DNA from: Rhodococcus pseudokoreensis
GTDB taxonomy: Bacteria > Actinomycetota > Actinomycetes > Mycobacteriales > Mycobacteriaceae
Direction of reading: 5' to 3'
DNA length: 64,000 bases
NCBI RefSeq assembly: GCF_017068395.1
Contig: NZ_CP070619.1
Coordinates: 434,001-498,000 of the forward strand
The notes beneath the pieces are model-generated. The model was not told the origin of the DNA. It worked only from the letters and a program-made list of their open reading frames with translations, and did no database searches. Position numbers and translations under genes: made by a program. This document shows, one piece after another, positions 48,531 to 58,119 of this stretch; positions within the stretch are counted from its first letter, which is position 1; the number at the start of each line of letters is the position of its first letter.

Positions 48531-49262
48531 ATGAAGGACGACAGCTCGACCGACGGTTCGACTCCACGTGTGAGCGGTGGCTCCGCCGCCGGGTTGACCG
48601 ACCGGCAGCGCCGTGTCCTCGAGGTGATCCGCACATCGGTCAACGAGCGCGGTTACCCGCCGAGCATCCGCGAGATCGGCGACGCGGTGGGGCTCACCTC
48701 CACGTCGTCCGTTGCCCATCAGTTGCGGACGCTGGAGCGGAAGGGCTTCCTCCGCCGGGACCCGAACCGTCCGCGCGCCGTCGACGTGCGCGGTCTCGAC
48801 GAGGTCGCGGCGGGCGCCGCCGCGAACGCAGGCGCCGCTGCCGGGTTGGCCGCCGTCAAGTCCGGGACCGACGGCACACCCCTGCCGGAGCCCACGTTCG
48901 TACCCGTCCTCGGCCGGATCGCCGCCGGTGGCCCGATCCTCGCCGAGGAAGCCGTCGAGGACGTCTTCCCGCTCCCCCGTGAACTCGTGGGCCAGGGTTC
49001 GCTGTTCCTGCTCAAGGTCGTCGGCGAATCGATGATCGACGCCGCGATCTGCGACGGCGACTGGGTGGTGGTCCGTCAGCAGAACGTGGCGGACAACGGG
49101 GACATCGTGGCAGCGATGATCGACGGCGAAGCCACCGTCAAGACGTTCAAGCGCACCGACAGCGAGGTGTGGCTGATGCCGCACAATCCGCTGTTCGATC
49201 CGATCCCCGGCAACGACGCGGCGATTCTGGGCAAGGTCGTCACCGTCATGCGCAAGATCTAG
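48531..49262 (+). CDS. lexA: SOS-response repressor/protease LexA
   Basis: A 243-residue repressor. The N-terminal winged helix is [20 protein letters not shown] with [20 protein letters not shown]. The C-terminal S24 protease domain has the self-cleavage site Ala132-Gly133 ([13 protein letters not shown]), catalytic Ser167 ([11 protein letters not shown]) and Lys204 ([10 protein letters not shown]). An insertion rich in Ala and Gly (about 92-112) lengthens the linker. ATG 48531 has CGGAGG nine bases before it. The autoregulatory box lies on its promoter. A perfect hairpin follows the gene. Confidence 0.96.
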   Translation: MKDDSSTDGSTPRVSGGSAAGLTDRQRRVLEVIRTSVNERGYPPSIREIGDAVGLTSTSSVAHQLRTLERKGFLRRDPNRPRAVDVRGLDEVAAGAAANAGAAAGLAAVKSGTDGTPLPEPTFVPVLGRIAAGGPILAEEAVEDVFPLPRELVGQGSLFLLKVVGESMIDAAICDGDWVVVRQQNVADNGDIVAAMIDGEATVKTFKRTDSEVWLMPHNPLFDPIPGNDAAILGKVVTVMRKI

Positions 49263-49296
49263 TCCTGCCGTATCCAGTCCCTGCCGTCGGCAGACA

Positions 49297-49334
49297 CGAG
49301 TGGGCCCCACGGCGATCGCCGTGGGGCCCACTCG
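49297..49334. terminator. Perfect 19-bp-arm hairpin after lexA
   Basis: Left arm 49297-49315 and right arm 49316-49334 are exactly complementary with no spare bases, so a stem of about 17 bp and a four-base loop form. It lies between convergent lexA and the acyl-CoA dehydrogenase gene. Confidence 0.87.
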
Positions 49335-49394
49335 CATCCACCCGGGTACGGCCGGAGGCCGGAGTTCGTTTGCAGATACGCAGGTCGCGCGTCG

Positions 49395-50537
49395 TCAGAG
49401 ATTGAGTCCGCGACCGATGATTTCCTTCATGATCTCGGTGGTCCCGCCGTAGATGGTCTGGACCCGAGAATCCATGTACGCCTTCGCGATCGGATACTCC
49501 TTCATGTACCCGTAGCCGCCGTGCAGCTGCAGGCACCGGTCGATCAGCCGGACCTGCGCCTCGGTGGTCCACCACTTGGCCATCGCCGCTTCCTGCACCG
49601 ACAGCTTCTCGTCGTTGAGCAGTTCGATGAACTTGTCGACGAGGACCCGGACGGCCGTCGCCTCGGTGGCGAGTTCGGCGAGCACGAAGCGCGTGTTCTG
49701 GAAGCTGCCGATCGACTTTCCGAAGGCCTTCCGGTCGCGGCAGTACTGGATCGTCATGTCCAGCGCCGATTCCATTGCGGCGGCGGCCACCACGGCGATC
49801 GACAGCCGCTCCTGCGGAAGGTTCTTCATCAGGTAGAGGAATCCCATGCCTTCCTCACCGAGGAGGTTGGCGGCGGGGACGCGGACGTCGGTGAAGCTCA
49901 GCTCCGCGGTGTCCTGCGCCTTCATCCCGATCTTGTCGAGGTTGCGGCCGCGTTCGAAGCCCGGCATGTCTCGTTCGACCACGAGGAGGCTGAATCCCTG
50001 CGCTCCCTTGTCGGGATCGGTACACGCGACGACGATCACGAGGTCGGCGTTGATGCCGTTGGTGATGAACGTCTTGGAACCGTTGAGGACCCAGTCGTCG
50101 CCGTCGCGCACGGCGCGCGTCTTGATGCCCTGCAGGTCGCTGCCGGTTCCCGGTTCGGTCATTGCGATCGCCGTGATGAGCTCACCCGACGCGAAGCCGG
50201 GCAGCCACCGCTGCTTCTGCTCCTCGTTGCTCAGTTCGAGCAGGTACGGCGCGACGACGTCGTTGTGGAGCGTGAAGCCGATGCCGCTGTACCCGCCGCG
50301 GGTCGTCTCCTCGGTGATGATCGCGTTGTACCGGAAGTCGCGCACGCCGCCGCCGCCGAATTCCTCCGGCACGGCCATGCCGAGGAAGCCCTGCTTTCCG
50401 GCCTCGACCCAGAGGCTGCGGTCGACGATGTTCTGCTCTTCCCACTTGGCGTGGTTCGGCTCGGCGTGCTGTGCGAGAAACTTGCGGTACGACTCCCGGA
50501 ACAGTTCGTGCTCCGGTTCGAACAGGGTGCGCTCCAC
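49395..50537 (-). CDS. Acyl-CoA dehydrogenase (FadE20-like)
   Basis: A 380-residue FAD enzyme of fatty-acid beta-oxidation. TAIAMTEPGTGSDLQGIKT is the first family signature, FITNGINADLVIVVACTD the middle beta-domain, QNTRFVLAELATEATAVRVL the helical domain, and IYGGTTEIMKEIIGRGLNL the C-terminal signature, which suggests a long-chain enzyme like Rv2724c (FadE20). GTG 50537 has GAGGAG six bases upstream. The catalytic Glu is plausibly in the YGYMKEYPIAKAY region. The substrate chain length is not determined by sequence. Confidence 0.92.
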   Translation of the reverse strand: MERTLFEPEHELFRESYRKFLAQHAEPNHAKWEEQNIVDRSLWVEAGKQGFLGMAVPEEFGGGGVRDFRYNAIITEETTRGGYSGIGFTLHNDVVAPYLLELSNEEQKQRWLPGFASGELITAIAMTEPGTGSDLQGIKTRAVRDGDDWVLNGSKTFITNGINADLVIVVACTDPDKGAQGFSLLVVERDMPGFERGRNLDKIGMKAQDTAELSFTDVRVPAANLLGEEGMGFLYLMKNLPQERLSIAVVAAAAMESALDMTIQYCRDRKAFGKSIGSFQNTRFVLAELATEATAVRVLVDKFIELLNDEKLSVQEAAMAKWWTTEAQVRLIDRCLQLHGGYGYMKEYPIAKAYMDSRVQTIYGGTTEIMKEIIGRGLNL

Positions 50538-50647
50538 GCCGACTCCTCGTATCAACTGTCTGTTACGTCTCGTTCGACGGTAGAGGCGAGGAACTACGGG
50601 GTGAATGACCCAGGTGATCGGGATTCGTGACCCATCCGGTCACCGTG

Positions 50648-51985
50648 TCAGGGTTTGCGAAACCGCGCGAGCCGGCGCATCACCGGGTAGGCGACGAGGA
50701 TTCCCACCGAACCCCATGCGATGCCACCGAGTTCCACCGATCCGACCGTCAACGTCAGGTCGCCGATGCCGGCGACGAGCGCCGCGGCCACCACGGTGAG
50801 GTTGACGGGGTCGGTGAAGTCGACGTCGGCGTCCATCCAGATGCGCACGCCGAGGACGCCGATCAGTCCGTACAGAACCAGGGTGGCGCCGCCGATGACA
50901 CCGTTCGGCACGGTGAAGACGAGCGCCCCGAACTTCGGGGAGAACGCGAGCACCACGGCCGTGGCGGCCGCGACCCAGTAGGCAGCGGTGGAGTACACCC
51001 GCGTCGCGGCCATGACGCCGATGTTCTCGGCGTAGGTGGTGGTACCGGACCCGCCGCCGAACCCGGCGAGGGTGGTGGCCAGTCCGTCCGCGACGAGGGC
51101 ATTGCCGGCGACGTCGTCGAGGGAGCGACCCGTCATGGCCGACACCGCCTTGACGTGACCGACGTTCTCGGCGATCAGGACGATCACCACCGGCAGGGTC
51201 AGCGCGATCACGGACCAGTCGAACGTCGGCCCCCGCAGTTCGGGCACGCCGAACCAGGCCGCGTCCCGTAACGCCGTCACCCGCTCCTCCGCGAGACCGC
51301 CGGTCACCGCGGCGAACACCCAGCCGACGACGACGCCGACGAGGATGCCCAGGCGGCCCAGCAACCCCGGGCCGAGGACGGTCACGAGCAGGATCGCGAG
51401 CAGGGTGACCCCGGCGATCAGCGGTTGCGACTCGAACGAATCCACCGCGGTGGGCGCGAGATTGAGCCCGATCAGCGCCACCACGGCACCGGTGACGACC
51501 GGCGGCATCACCGCGTCGATGACCCGCGACCCGGCCAGCTTCACCGCGACACCGATGACGAGCAGCAGCAGACCCGCGGCCGCGACGCCGCCGAGTTGGG
51601 CTGCGGGACCGGAACTCTGCGACGCCGTCAGCGGTGCGATGAATGCGAACGACGACCCCAGGTAGCTGGGGATGCGGCCGCGCGTGATGAGCAGGAACAG
51701 GGCGGTCCCGATCCCCGAGAACAGCAGCGTCGTGGTGACCGGGAACCCGGTGATCGTCGGCACCAGCAGGGTGGCGCCGAACATCGCGATGACGTGCTGC
51801 ATCCCGATTCCGACCGTGCGCGGCCAGGTGAGGCGCTCGCCGGGAGCGACCACCTCGCCCTCGCCGATCCGCCTGCCGTCGCCGTGCAGTGTCCACCCGA
51901 AGGCCCGCGTGGGGGCGGACACCTCGGCAGAGCCGCCGACCGGACCGTCGGGGGTGCCGGGTGCGCCGGTTTCTCGTTTCGTCAC
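50648..51985 (-). CDS. NCS2-family uracil/xanthine permease
   Basis: A 445-residue, 14-helix nucleobase transporter of the NCS2 (UraA) type: MQHVIAMFGATLLVPTITGF starts the core, FIAPLTASQSSGPAAQLGG carries the family's substrate-site region, and IAENVGHVKAVSAMTGRSLD plus GFGGGSGTTTYAENIGVMA are the NCS2 signatures (the AENxGH motif). Uracil is the most likely substrate, not proven. An N-terminal extension of about 35 hydrophilic residues precedes the first helix. The GTG at 51985 follows TACGAT by nine bases. Confidence 0.9.
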   Translation of the reverse strand: MTKRETGAPGTPDGPVGGSAEVSAPTRAFGWTLHGDGRRIGEGEVVAPGERLTWPRTVGIGMQHVIAMFGATLLVPTITGFPVTTTLLFSGIGTALFLLITRGRIPSYLGSSFAFIAPLTASQSSGPAAQLGGVAAAGLLLLVIGVAVKLAGSRVIDAVMPPVVTGAVVALIGLNLAPTAVDSFESQPLIAGVTLLAILLVTVLGPGLLGRLGILVGVVVGWVFAAVTGGLAEERVTALRDAAWFGVPELRGPTFDWSVIALTLPVVIVLIAENVGHVKAVSAMTGRSLDDVAGNALVADGLATTLAGFGGGSGTTTYAENIGVMAATRVYSTAAYWVAAATAVVLAFSPKFGALVFTVPNGVIGGATLVLYGLIGVLGVRIWMDADVDFTDPVNLTVVAAALVAGIGDLTLTVGSVELGGIAWGSVGILVAYPVMRRLARFRKP

Positions 51986-52067
51986 AGTTGGCCAATCGTA
52001 GGCATGATCTGCGAGTTTCGCGCCCTCGGGACCGAATCCCGCCGAAAATCGTGACGGGGAACCGGGA

Positions 52068-53738
52068 CTACGTGCCGAGCACCCGCACCGCCGCGGCGCG
52101 CGCCTCCGCGGGATCGCTCGTGGCGAGCACGTCCTCGGCGGCTCGGCGGCAGTCGTCCAGCGTGACCGATCCCACCTTGGCCCCCACTCCGGACACGGCG
52201 GCACCCGCGCAGGACAGCGATGTGACGCCGAGTCCGATCAGCACGCAGGCGAGCAGCGGGTCGGCGGCCGCCTCGCCGCAGACGCCGACCGGTTTTCCTG
52301 CCGCGACGCCGGCCTCGGCCGTGCGCGCGACGAGCGCGAGGACGGCCGGCTGCCAGGGATCGGTGAGCGAGGCCAGGTCGGAGGACATCCGGTCGGCGGC
52401 CATCGTGTACTGCGCGAGGTCGTTCGTGCCGATGGACAGGAAGTCGACGTGGCGCAGGAGGCGGTCGGCCAGCAGCGCCGCGGCAGGCACCTCGACCATC
52501 ACCCCGGGCACGAGGCCGCGGGCGCGGACCTCGGCCGCGAAGGATTCGGCCTCGGCGGGAGTCGAAATCATCGGCGCCATCACCCACGGCTGCGACTGCG
52601 TCTGCTTCGCCGCGGCGGCGACGGCGTCGAGTTGCCTGCTGAGGATGCCCGGGTTCTGTTCGGCGATGCGGATGCCGCGGACCCCGAGCGCCGGGTTCGC
52701 CTCGTCGGCGTGGTTGGCGAAGCGCAGCGGCTTGTCCGATCCCGCGTCGAGGGTCCGGATCACCACTTTCCGGCCCGCGAACGCGTCGAGCACCTCACCG
52801 TAGATCTCGGCCTGCTCGTCGACGCCGGGCTCGGAATCGCGGTCCAGGAAGCACAACTCGGTGCGGAACAGTCCGACGCCCTCCGCGGCGGTGCCGGACG
52901 CCGACCGCGCCCCGGCCCCGTCCTGCACGTTGGCGAGGATCGACACGGCGTGTCCGTCGCTGGTACGGCCGGGTCCTTCCCACGACTCGATGCGGAGCCG
53001 TTCGGCGCGGCCGTGTTCCACGGCGGCGCGGGCCTCGACGGGGTCCGGTTCCATCACGAGTTCGCCCGCCGAGCCGTCGAGGAGGACCGGGGTGCCCGAG
53101 ACGACGGATTCGAGATCACGCACCGCGACGACACACGGGATGCCCAACTGCCGCGAGATGATCGCGGTGTGGCTCGTCGGGCCGCCGAGAACGGTCACGA
53201 GTCCGACGATCAGTTCGGGATCGAGACCGGCGGTGTCGGCGGGCGCGAGGTCCTGGGCGCAGAGGATCGACGGTGTCGTGGGCACGGGGATGCCGGGCTC
53301 GGGCAGGCCGAGGAGTTCGGAGACGACGCGGTCGCGGATGTCGCGCAGGTCGGTCACGCGTTCGGCCATCAGCCCGCCCATCTTGGTGAACAGGGTGACG
53401 AACTGCTCGGTGGCCTCGGCGGCCGCTTCCCCGGCGGGGGTTCCGCCCGCGATCAGCTTCTGCGCCGCACCCAGCCAGCCGCGGTCGGCGGCCATCGCCG
53501 CGTTCGCCTGCAGCACCTCTGCCGCCGCGCCGGAGACGCTCGCCGCGCGGTCGCGGAGTCGCTGCGACACCACGGCGGCCGCTTCCTCGAAGCGGACCTT
53601 CTCCGCGTCGCGCGACGCCTCGTCGATCCGGGCGGATCCGGGTGCGACCTCCGGTCGCGGGGCCGGCCAGATCACCGGGGCGTAGGCAATGCCCGGTACC
53701 ACCGGCGTACCTCGCACGATTTCACGGTCTTCGGTCAT
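52068..53738 (-). CDS. ptsI: PTS enzyme I (phosphoenolpyruvate-protein phosphotransferase)
   Basis: A 556-residue general PTS component that takes phosphate from phosphoenolpyruvate and passes it to HPr. Active-site His190 lies in VLGGPTSHTAIIS, the PEP-binding Arg in FRTELCFLDRDSEPG and IRTLDAGSDKPLRF, and the conserved Cys in PVGVCGEAAADPLLA. ATG 53738 has AGGAGG five bases upstream. It is divergent from the fructose PTS operon. The promoter TTGACA-N16-TAATCT lies about 65-95 bp upstream. Confidence 0.95.
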   Translation of the reverse strand: MTEDREIVRGTPVVPGIAYAPVIWPAPRPEVAPGSARIDEASRDAEKVRFEEAAAVVSQRLRDRAASVSGAAAEVLQANAAMAADRGWLGAAQKLIAGGTPAGEAAAEATEQFVTLFTKMGGLMAERVTDLRDIRDRVVSELLGLPEPGIPVPTTPSILCAQDLAPADTAGLDPELIVGLVTVLGGPTSHTAIISRQLGIPCVVAVRDLESVVSGTPVLLDGSAGELVMEPDPVEARAAVEHGRAERLRIESWEGPGRTSDGHAVSILANVQDGAGARSASGTAAEGVGLFRTELCFLDRDSEPGVDEQAEIYGEVLDAFAGRKVVIRTLDAGSDKPLRFANHADEANPALGVRGIRIAEQNPGILSRQLDAVAAAAKQTQSQPWVMAPMISTPAEAESFAAEVRARGLVPGVMVEVPAAALLADRLLRHVDFLSIGTNDLAQYTMAADRMSSDLASLTDPWQPAVLALVARTAEAGVAAGKPVGVCGEAAADPLLACVLIGLGVTSLSCAGAAVSGVGAKVGSVTLDDCRRAAEDVLATSDPAEARAAAVRVLGT

Positions 53739-53803
53739 CGGGTCCTCCTGGCCGGCTCGTTCTGTCGTCACACAGTCGGAAATGCGAATCGACTATGTGA
53801 CGG

Positions 53804-53831
53804 AGATTACTCTCAACTCTTGACATGTCAA
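53804..53831 (-). promoter_or_regulatory. ptsI promoter (TTGACA-N16-TAATCT)
   Basis: On the minus strand TTGACA (53831-53826), 16 bases and TAATCT (53809-53804). This is the best sigma-70-type match in the window. Leader of about 60 bases. Confidence 0.75.
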
Positions 53832-53849
53832 CACACTCGGGCGTAAAAC
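53820..53849 (+). promoter_or_regulatory. Candidate fruR promoter (TTGACA-N18-TAAAAC) sharing its -35 palindrome with ptsI
   Basis: The palindrome TTGACATGTCAA (53820-53831) gives a TTGACA on each strand. On the plus strand TAAAAC follows 18 bases later, a weaker -10. Direct repeats ACAACAT (53848-53854, 53858-53864) further downstream could be part of an operator. Confidence 0.55.
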
Positions 53850-53935
53850 AACATGACACAACATTTCGTGTGATGCAGACCATAACGGATCGCATGACCG
53901 AACACTTCATCGACGAGAACAGGAACGGGGTCACG

Positions 53936-54703
53936 GTGTATCCGGAAGAACGCCAGCAAGCGGTCACCACGCTGATCTCGCAGCGGGGGCGCATGTCGGT
54001 CGCCGACCTCTCCGACACATTCGGCGTCACCACCGAGACCGTGCGCCGCGACCTCGCGTTACTCGAACGCCTCGGCCACGTCCGCCGGGTGCACGGCGGC
54101 GCGGTGCCCGCGGGTTCCCTCACCGTCACCGAGCCCGGCATGACGGAGCGCGATCACACCCGCGCCGAGCAGAAGGACCGGATCGCCAAGCGCGCCGCCG
54201 CCTACCTACCGCCGTCCGGTGGCAGCGTGCTGTTCGACGCGGGGACCACCACCGGGCGGATCATCCCGGAACTCCCGTCCGATCTGGACCTCACCGTGAT
54301 CACCAACTCGGTGCCGATCGCGGCCCGGCTCGCGGGACTCAACTCGGTGACCCTGCACATGCTCGGCGGGCGGGTGCGCGGCATCACGCAGGCCGCCGTC
54401 GGCGAGGAGGCCCTGCGCATCCTCGACGTGCTTCGCGTCGACGTCGCGTTCATCGGCACCAATGCGCTCAGCGTCGGCCACGGCCTGTCCACACCGGACA
54501 CCGAGGAGGCCGCGGTCAAGCGCGCGATGGTCCGGTGCGCCAACCACGTCGTCGTGGTCGCCGACTCGTCGAAGGTCGGCCGGGAGCACCTCGTCAGCTT
54601 CGCCCCCATCCACAGCGTCGACATCCTCGTCACCGACGCCGAGATCAGTTCCGCAGACCGAGCCCACTTCCACGACCAGGGAATCGAGGTGGTGATCGCA
54701 TGA
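53936..54703 (+). CDS. fruR: DeoR-family regulator of the fructose PTS operon (FruR/SugR-like)
   Basis: A 255-residue repressor with a DeoR helix-turn-helix (YPEERQQAVTTLISQRGRMS, then VADLSDTFGVTTETVRRDLA, and HVRRVHGGAVPAG) and a sugar-phosphate-sensing DeoRC domain (LFDAGTTTGRIIPELP; FIGTNALSVGHGLSTPD; VADSSKVGREHL). It probably senses fructose-1-phosphate or a similar metabolite. GTG 53936 with GGGG just upstream matches the start of family members; the frame is open to 53825, with ATGs at 53873 and 53894. Its stop overlaps the fruK start (ATGA). Confidence 0.87.
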   Translation: MYPEERQQAVTTLISQRGRMSVADLSDTFGVTTETVRRDLALLERLGHVRRVHGGAVPAGSLTVTEPGMTERDHTRAEQKDRIAKRAAAYLPPSGGSVLFDAGTTTGRIIPELPSDLDLTVITNSVPIAARLAGLNSVTLHMLGGRVRGITQAAVGEEALRILDVLRVDVAFIGTNALSVGHGLSTPDTEEAAVKRAMVRCANHVVVVADSSKVGREHLVSFAPIHSVDILVTDAEISSADRAHFHDQGIEVVIA

Positions 54704-55680
54704 TCGTCACGCTGACCGCCAATCCGAGCATCGACCGCACCGTCAACCTGCTCGGGCGCCTCGAACGGGGAACCGTCCTGCGCGCAGCCGCGACCCACAG
54801 CGACCCCGGAGGCAAGGGCGTCAACGTCGCCCGCGCGCTCACGTCCGCTGGTGTCGACGCTGTCGCCGTGCTGCCCGGCAACGCGGGCGACCCGCTGCTC
54901 ACCGCCCTGTCCGAGCACGGGATCGAGCACGTGACCGTGGCGACGTCCGGTTCGGCACGCACCAACATCACCATCACCGAACCCGACGGCACCACCACCA
55001 AGATCAACGAACCCGGTGTCACGATGTCGGCCGGGTCCCTCGCCGATCTGCAGTCGGAGATCATCGAACGCGGGTCCCGGGCCGACTGGGTGGTGCTGTC
55101 CGGTTCCCTTCCCCCGGGCATTCCCACCGACTGGTACGCCACACTCGTCGAGGCACTGCGTTCGGCGTCGTGCCGGGTCGCCGTCGACACGTCGGACGCA
55201 CCACTGCTCGCACTCGCGGACCGGTTCCCGGCGGGCTGCCCCGACCTCGTGAAACCGAACAGCGAGGAACTCGCGCAACTCACCGGCGCCGACGGGCACC
55301 TGCTCGAGGAGTCGGCGCTGCGCGGGGATCCGACGGCCACCGCCCACGCGGGCAGGCAACTCGTGGACCGTGGGGTCGAAGCCGTCCTCGCCACGCTCGG
55401 CGCCGCGGGCGCCGTTCTCGTGACGGAGGCCGGCGCCTGGTGGGCCACGCCACCACCGATCGTCGCGCGCAGCACCGTCGGCGCCGGCGATTCCTCTCTG
55501 GCCGGCTATCTGGCAGCGCACCTGTCCGGCGCGTCGCCCGCGGACTGCCTCCGATCCGCCGTCGCCTACGGCAGCGCGGCGGCCGCCCTCCCGGGCACCA
55601 CCCTGCCGACCCCCGAACACGTCCACATCGACGCCGTCACCGTCACCGCCCTCAGCTCCCCCGCCCCCGATCCGGCCTGA
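54700..55680 (+). CDS. fruK: 1-phosphofructokinase
   Basis: A 326-residue PfkB-family kinase converting fructose-1-phosphate to fructose-1,6-bisphosphate. VTLTANPSIDRTVNLLGRLE is the N-terminal signature with the substrate-binding Asp, SDPGGKGVNVARALTSAG the sugar-phosphate loop, VKPNSEELAQLTG and STVGAGDSSLAGYLAAHL the ATP site and catalytic Asp (GAGD). ATG 54700 overlaps the fruR stop by four bases, so the two are translationally coupled. Confidence 0.95.
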   Translation: MIVTLTANPSIDRTVNLLGRLERGTVLRAAATHSDPGGKGVNVARALTSAGVDAVAVLPGNAGDPLLTALSEHGIEHVTVATSGSARTNITITEPDGTTTKINEPGVTMSAGSLADLQSEIIERGSRADWVVLSGSLPPGIPTDWYATLVEALRSASCRVAVDTSDAPLLALADRFPAGCPDLVKPNSEELAQLTGADGHLLEESALRGDPTATAHAGRQLVDRGVEAVLATLGAAGAVLVTEAGAWWATPPPIVARSTVGAGDSSLAGYLAAHLSGASPADCLRSAVAYGSAAAALPGTTLPTPEHVHIDAVTVTALSSPAPDPA

Positions 55681-55696
55681 ACCAGAAGGAAACACC

Positions 55697-57790
55697 ATGT
55701 CTCACTCGACACCCGACCGCGATTCGGGGCCGCAGATCATCAGCGAAGATCTGATCTCCCTGGACACCGACCTCGGAGCCACCAAGGAGGACGTGATCTC
55801 CGCGCTCTCCCAGCGTCTGGCGGACGCCGGCCGCGCCACGGAGGCGGATGCTCTCCGCGACGCCGCGCTGGCGCGTGAATCACAATCGGCCACAGGACTT
55901 CCCGGCGGGATCGCGATCCCGCACTGCCGCTCGGAGGCCGTCGTCGCGGCATCGCTCGGATTCGCCCGGCTCGCCCCGAAGGTCGACTTCGGCGCCCCCG
56001 ACGGACCGGCCGATCTGGTGTTCCTCATCGCCGCACCCGAGGGTGCGGGCGCGGAGCACATGAAGCTGCTGTCCTCGCTCGCCCGGGCGCTGGTCCGCCC
56101 GGCGTTCGTCGGCGCGCTGCGTGATGCGAAGACACCCGCCGAGATCGTCACCCTGGTGAACGACGTCCTGGCACCCGCACCCGCCGCTGCACCCGCTGCC
56201 GCGACGGCCGCCGCAGCACCCGCCGCCGCTGCGGCCGCGGCTCCGGCACCGAAGCCCGAACCGGTCGCCCCGGAGAAGGAACCGGAGCCCGAGACGGGGC
56301 CGAAGCACATCGTCGCGGTCACGGCCTGCCCGACCGGCATCGCCCACACCTACATGGCCGCCGACTCCCTCGTCGCCGCCGGCGAACGCGCAGGCGTCGT
56401 CGTCCACGTGGAGACGCAGGGTTCGAGCGGCAGCACACCGCTCGCAGCCGGCGTGATCGCGGGCGCATCCGCCGTCATCTTCGCCACCGACGTCGGGGTG
56501 AAGGGCAAGGAGCGTTTCGCTGGCAAGCCGGTGGTCGCGTCGGGCGTCAAGCGCGCGATCAACGAGCCCGACACCATGATCACCGAGGCGCTGCGTGCGG
56601 GCATGAACCCGTCTGCGGCGACCGTCGACGCGGGTAGCGCGGGCAGCGCCGCGGACGAGCCGGCCGGATCGATCGGCTGGGGCACCCACCTGCGTCAGGT
56701 GCTGCTCACCGGTGTCAGTTACATGATCCCGTTCGTCGCCGCGGGTGGTCTGCTGATCGCCCTCGGGTTCCTGCTCGGCGGCTACGAGATCTCCGGTCCC
56801 GCGGAGGACATCGTCCTCAACAACTCCCTCGGCCAACTCCCCGACGGTGGCCTGACGACGTACCTCGGCGCGGTCCTGTTCCAGCTGGGTTCGCTCGCGT
56901 TCAGCTTCCTCGTCCCCGCACTGGCCGGTTACATCGCCTTCGCGATCGCCGACCGGCCCGGTCTGGCGCCGGGATTCACCGCCGGTGCGGTGGCGGTCTT
57001 CGTCGGCGGCGGATTCATCGGAGGCCTCGTCGGCGGTCTGATCGCCGGTGGCGTCGCGCTGTGGATCAGCCGGATCCCGGTGCCCCAGTGGTTGCGCGGC
57101 CTGATGCCCGTGGTGATCATCCCGCTGTTCGCGACGCTGATCGTCGGCGCACTCATGTTCCTGGTCCTGGGCCGACCGCTGGCCGCGATCACGACGGGCA
57201 TGACGGACTGGCTCAACGGCCTGTCCGGTAGCTCGGTCATCTTCCTCGGCATCATCCTCGGACTGATGATGTGCTTCGACCTCGGTGGCCCCGTCAACAA
57301 GGCCGCATACGCGTTCGCGGTGGCCGGCCTCAACGTCAACGACACCGCGTCGCTGCGGATCATGGCGGCCGTGATGGCTGCGGGCATGGTCCCGCCGCTG
57401 GCCATGGCCCTGGCGTCGACCGTCCTCCGTCCCAGCCTGTTCAGCGAGGCGGAACGGGAGAACGGCAAGGCAGCCTGGCTCCTCGGCTCGGCGTTCATCT
57501 CCGAAGGCGCCATTCCGTTCGCCGCCGCCGACCCGCTGCGCGTCATCCCCTCGATGATGGCCGGCGGCGCCGTCACCGGCGCCCTCATCATGGCGTTCAA
57601 CGTCACGCTCAGCGCACCGCACGGCGGAATCTTCGTCTTCTTCGCCATCGGCAACCTGCTGTGGTTCGTCGTGTCACTGGCCGCCGGTGTCGTCGTCTCC
57701 GCACTGTGCGTCGTCGGCGCGAAGGAATTCATCAAGCCCGGCGCGTCCGACGCCGAACTCGACCCCGACGTTGCGACAGTCGCAGCGTAA
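55697..57790 (+). CDS. fruA: PTS fructose-specific transporter subunit IIABC
   Basis: A 697-residue fusion in the order IIA-IIB-IIC. IIA (1-160) has the phosphorylated His76 in GIAIPHCRSEAV. A flexible Ala/Pro/Glu linker (160-200) leads to IIB with Cys211 in VTACPTGIAHTYMAADS. IIC (from about 325) has ten hydrophobic segments, including LTGVSYMIPFVAAGGLLIAL and ISEGAIPFAAADPLRVIPSM. It takes up fructose as fructose-1-phosphate, which FruK then uses. AGAAGGAA precedes the ATG. It sits 16 bp after fruK. Confidence 0.95.
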   Translation: MSHSTPDRDSGPQIISEDLISLDTDLGATKEDVISALSQRLADAGRATEADALRDAALARESQSATGLPGGIAIPHCRSEAVVAASLGFARLAPKVDFGAPDGPADLVFLIAAPEGAGAEHMKLLSSLARALVRPAFVGALRDAKTPAEIVTLVNDVLAPAPAAAPAAATAAAAPAAAAAAAPAPKPEPVAPEKEPEPETGPKHIVAVTACPTGIAHTYMAADSLVAAGERAGVVVHVETQGSSGSTPLAAGVIAGASAVIFATDVGVKGKERFAGKPVVASGVKRAINEPDTMITEALRAGMNPSAATVDAGSAGSAADEPAGSIGWGTHLRQVLLTGVSYMIPFVAAGGLLIALGFLLGGYEISGPAEDIVLNNSLGQLPDGGLTTYLGAVLFQLGSLAFSFLVPALAGYIAFAIADRPGLAPGFTAGAVAVFVGGGFIGGLVGGLIAGGVALWISRIPVPQWLRGLMPVVIIPLFATLIVGALMFLVLGRPLAAITTGMTDWLNGLSGSSVIFLGIILGLMMCFDLGGPVNKAAYAFAVAGLNVNDTASLRIMAAVMAAGMVPPLAMALASTVLRPSLFSEAERENGKAAWLLGSAFISEGAIPFAAADPLRVIPSMMAGGAVTGALIMAFNVTLSAPHGGIFVFFAIGNLLWFVVSLAAGVVVSALCVVGAKEFIKPGASDAELDPDVATVAA

Positions 57791-57847
57791 GAGAAGCAGA
57801 TCGACCCGCTCGACCCACACCAACCCCACCGACAGAGGAGAGAGTCC

Positions 57848-58105
57848 ATGCCCAGCACCACAGTCGCCGTCGGTTCGTCCATCGGCCTGCACGCCCGTCC
57901 CGCCGCCGTCATCGCCGAAGCGGTTGCCGCCGCCGGTGTGCCCGTCACGCTGGCCGTGGCGGACAGCGAACCCGTGGACGCCGGTTCCGCACTGCTCATC
58001 ATGACGCTCGGCGCCACCAAGGGCACCGACGTCACGGTCACCAGCGACGACGCCGACGCCGTCGAGAAGGTCGCCCAGCTTGTGGCGGCCGACCTCGACG
58101 CCTGA
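57848..58105 (+). CDS. ptsH: PTS phosphocarrier protein HPr
   Basis: An 85-residue phosphocarrier with active-site His15 (SIGLHARPAAVIAEA), passing phosphate from enzyme I to FruA. Ser47 (DAGSALLIMTLGA) is at the position of the regulatory serine of Firmicutes, though the surrounding kinase system is not seen here. GAGGAGAG precedes the ATG, 57 bp after fruA. Together with the divergent ptsI, this completes a self-contained fructose PTS. Confidence 0.95.
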   Translation: MPSTTVAVGSSIGLHARPAAVIAEAVAAAGVPVTLAVADSEPVDAGSALLIMTLGATKGTDVTVTSDDADAVEKVAQLVAADLDA

Positions 58106-58119
58106 CCGGTTTCCGGCCG

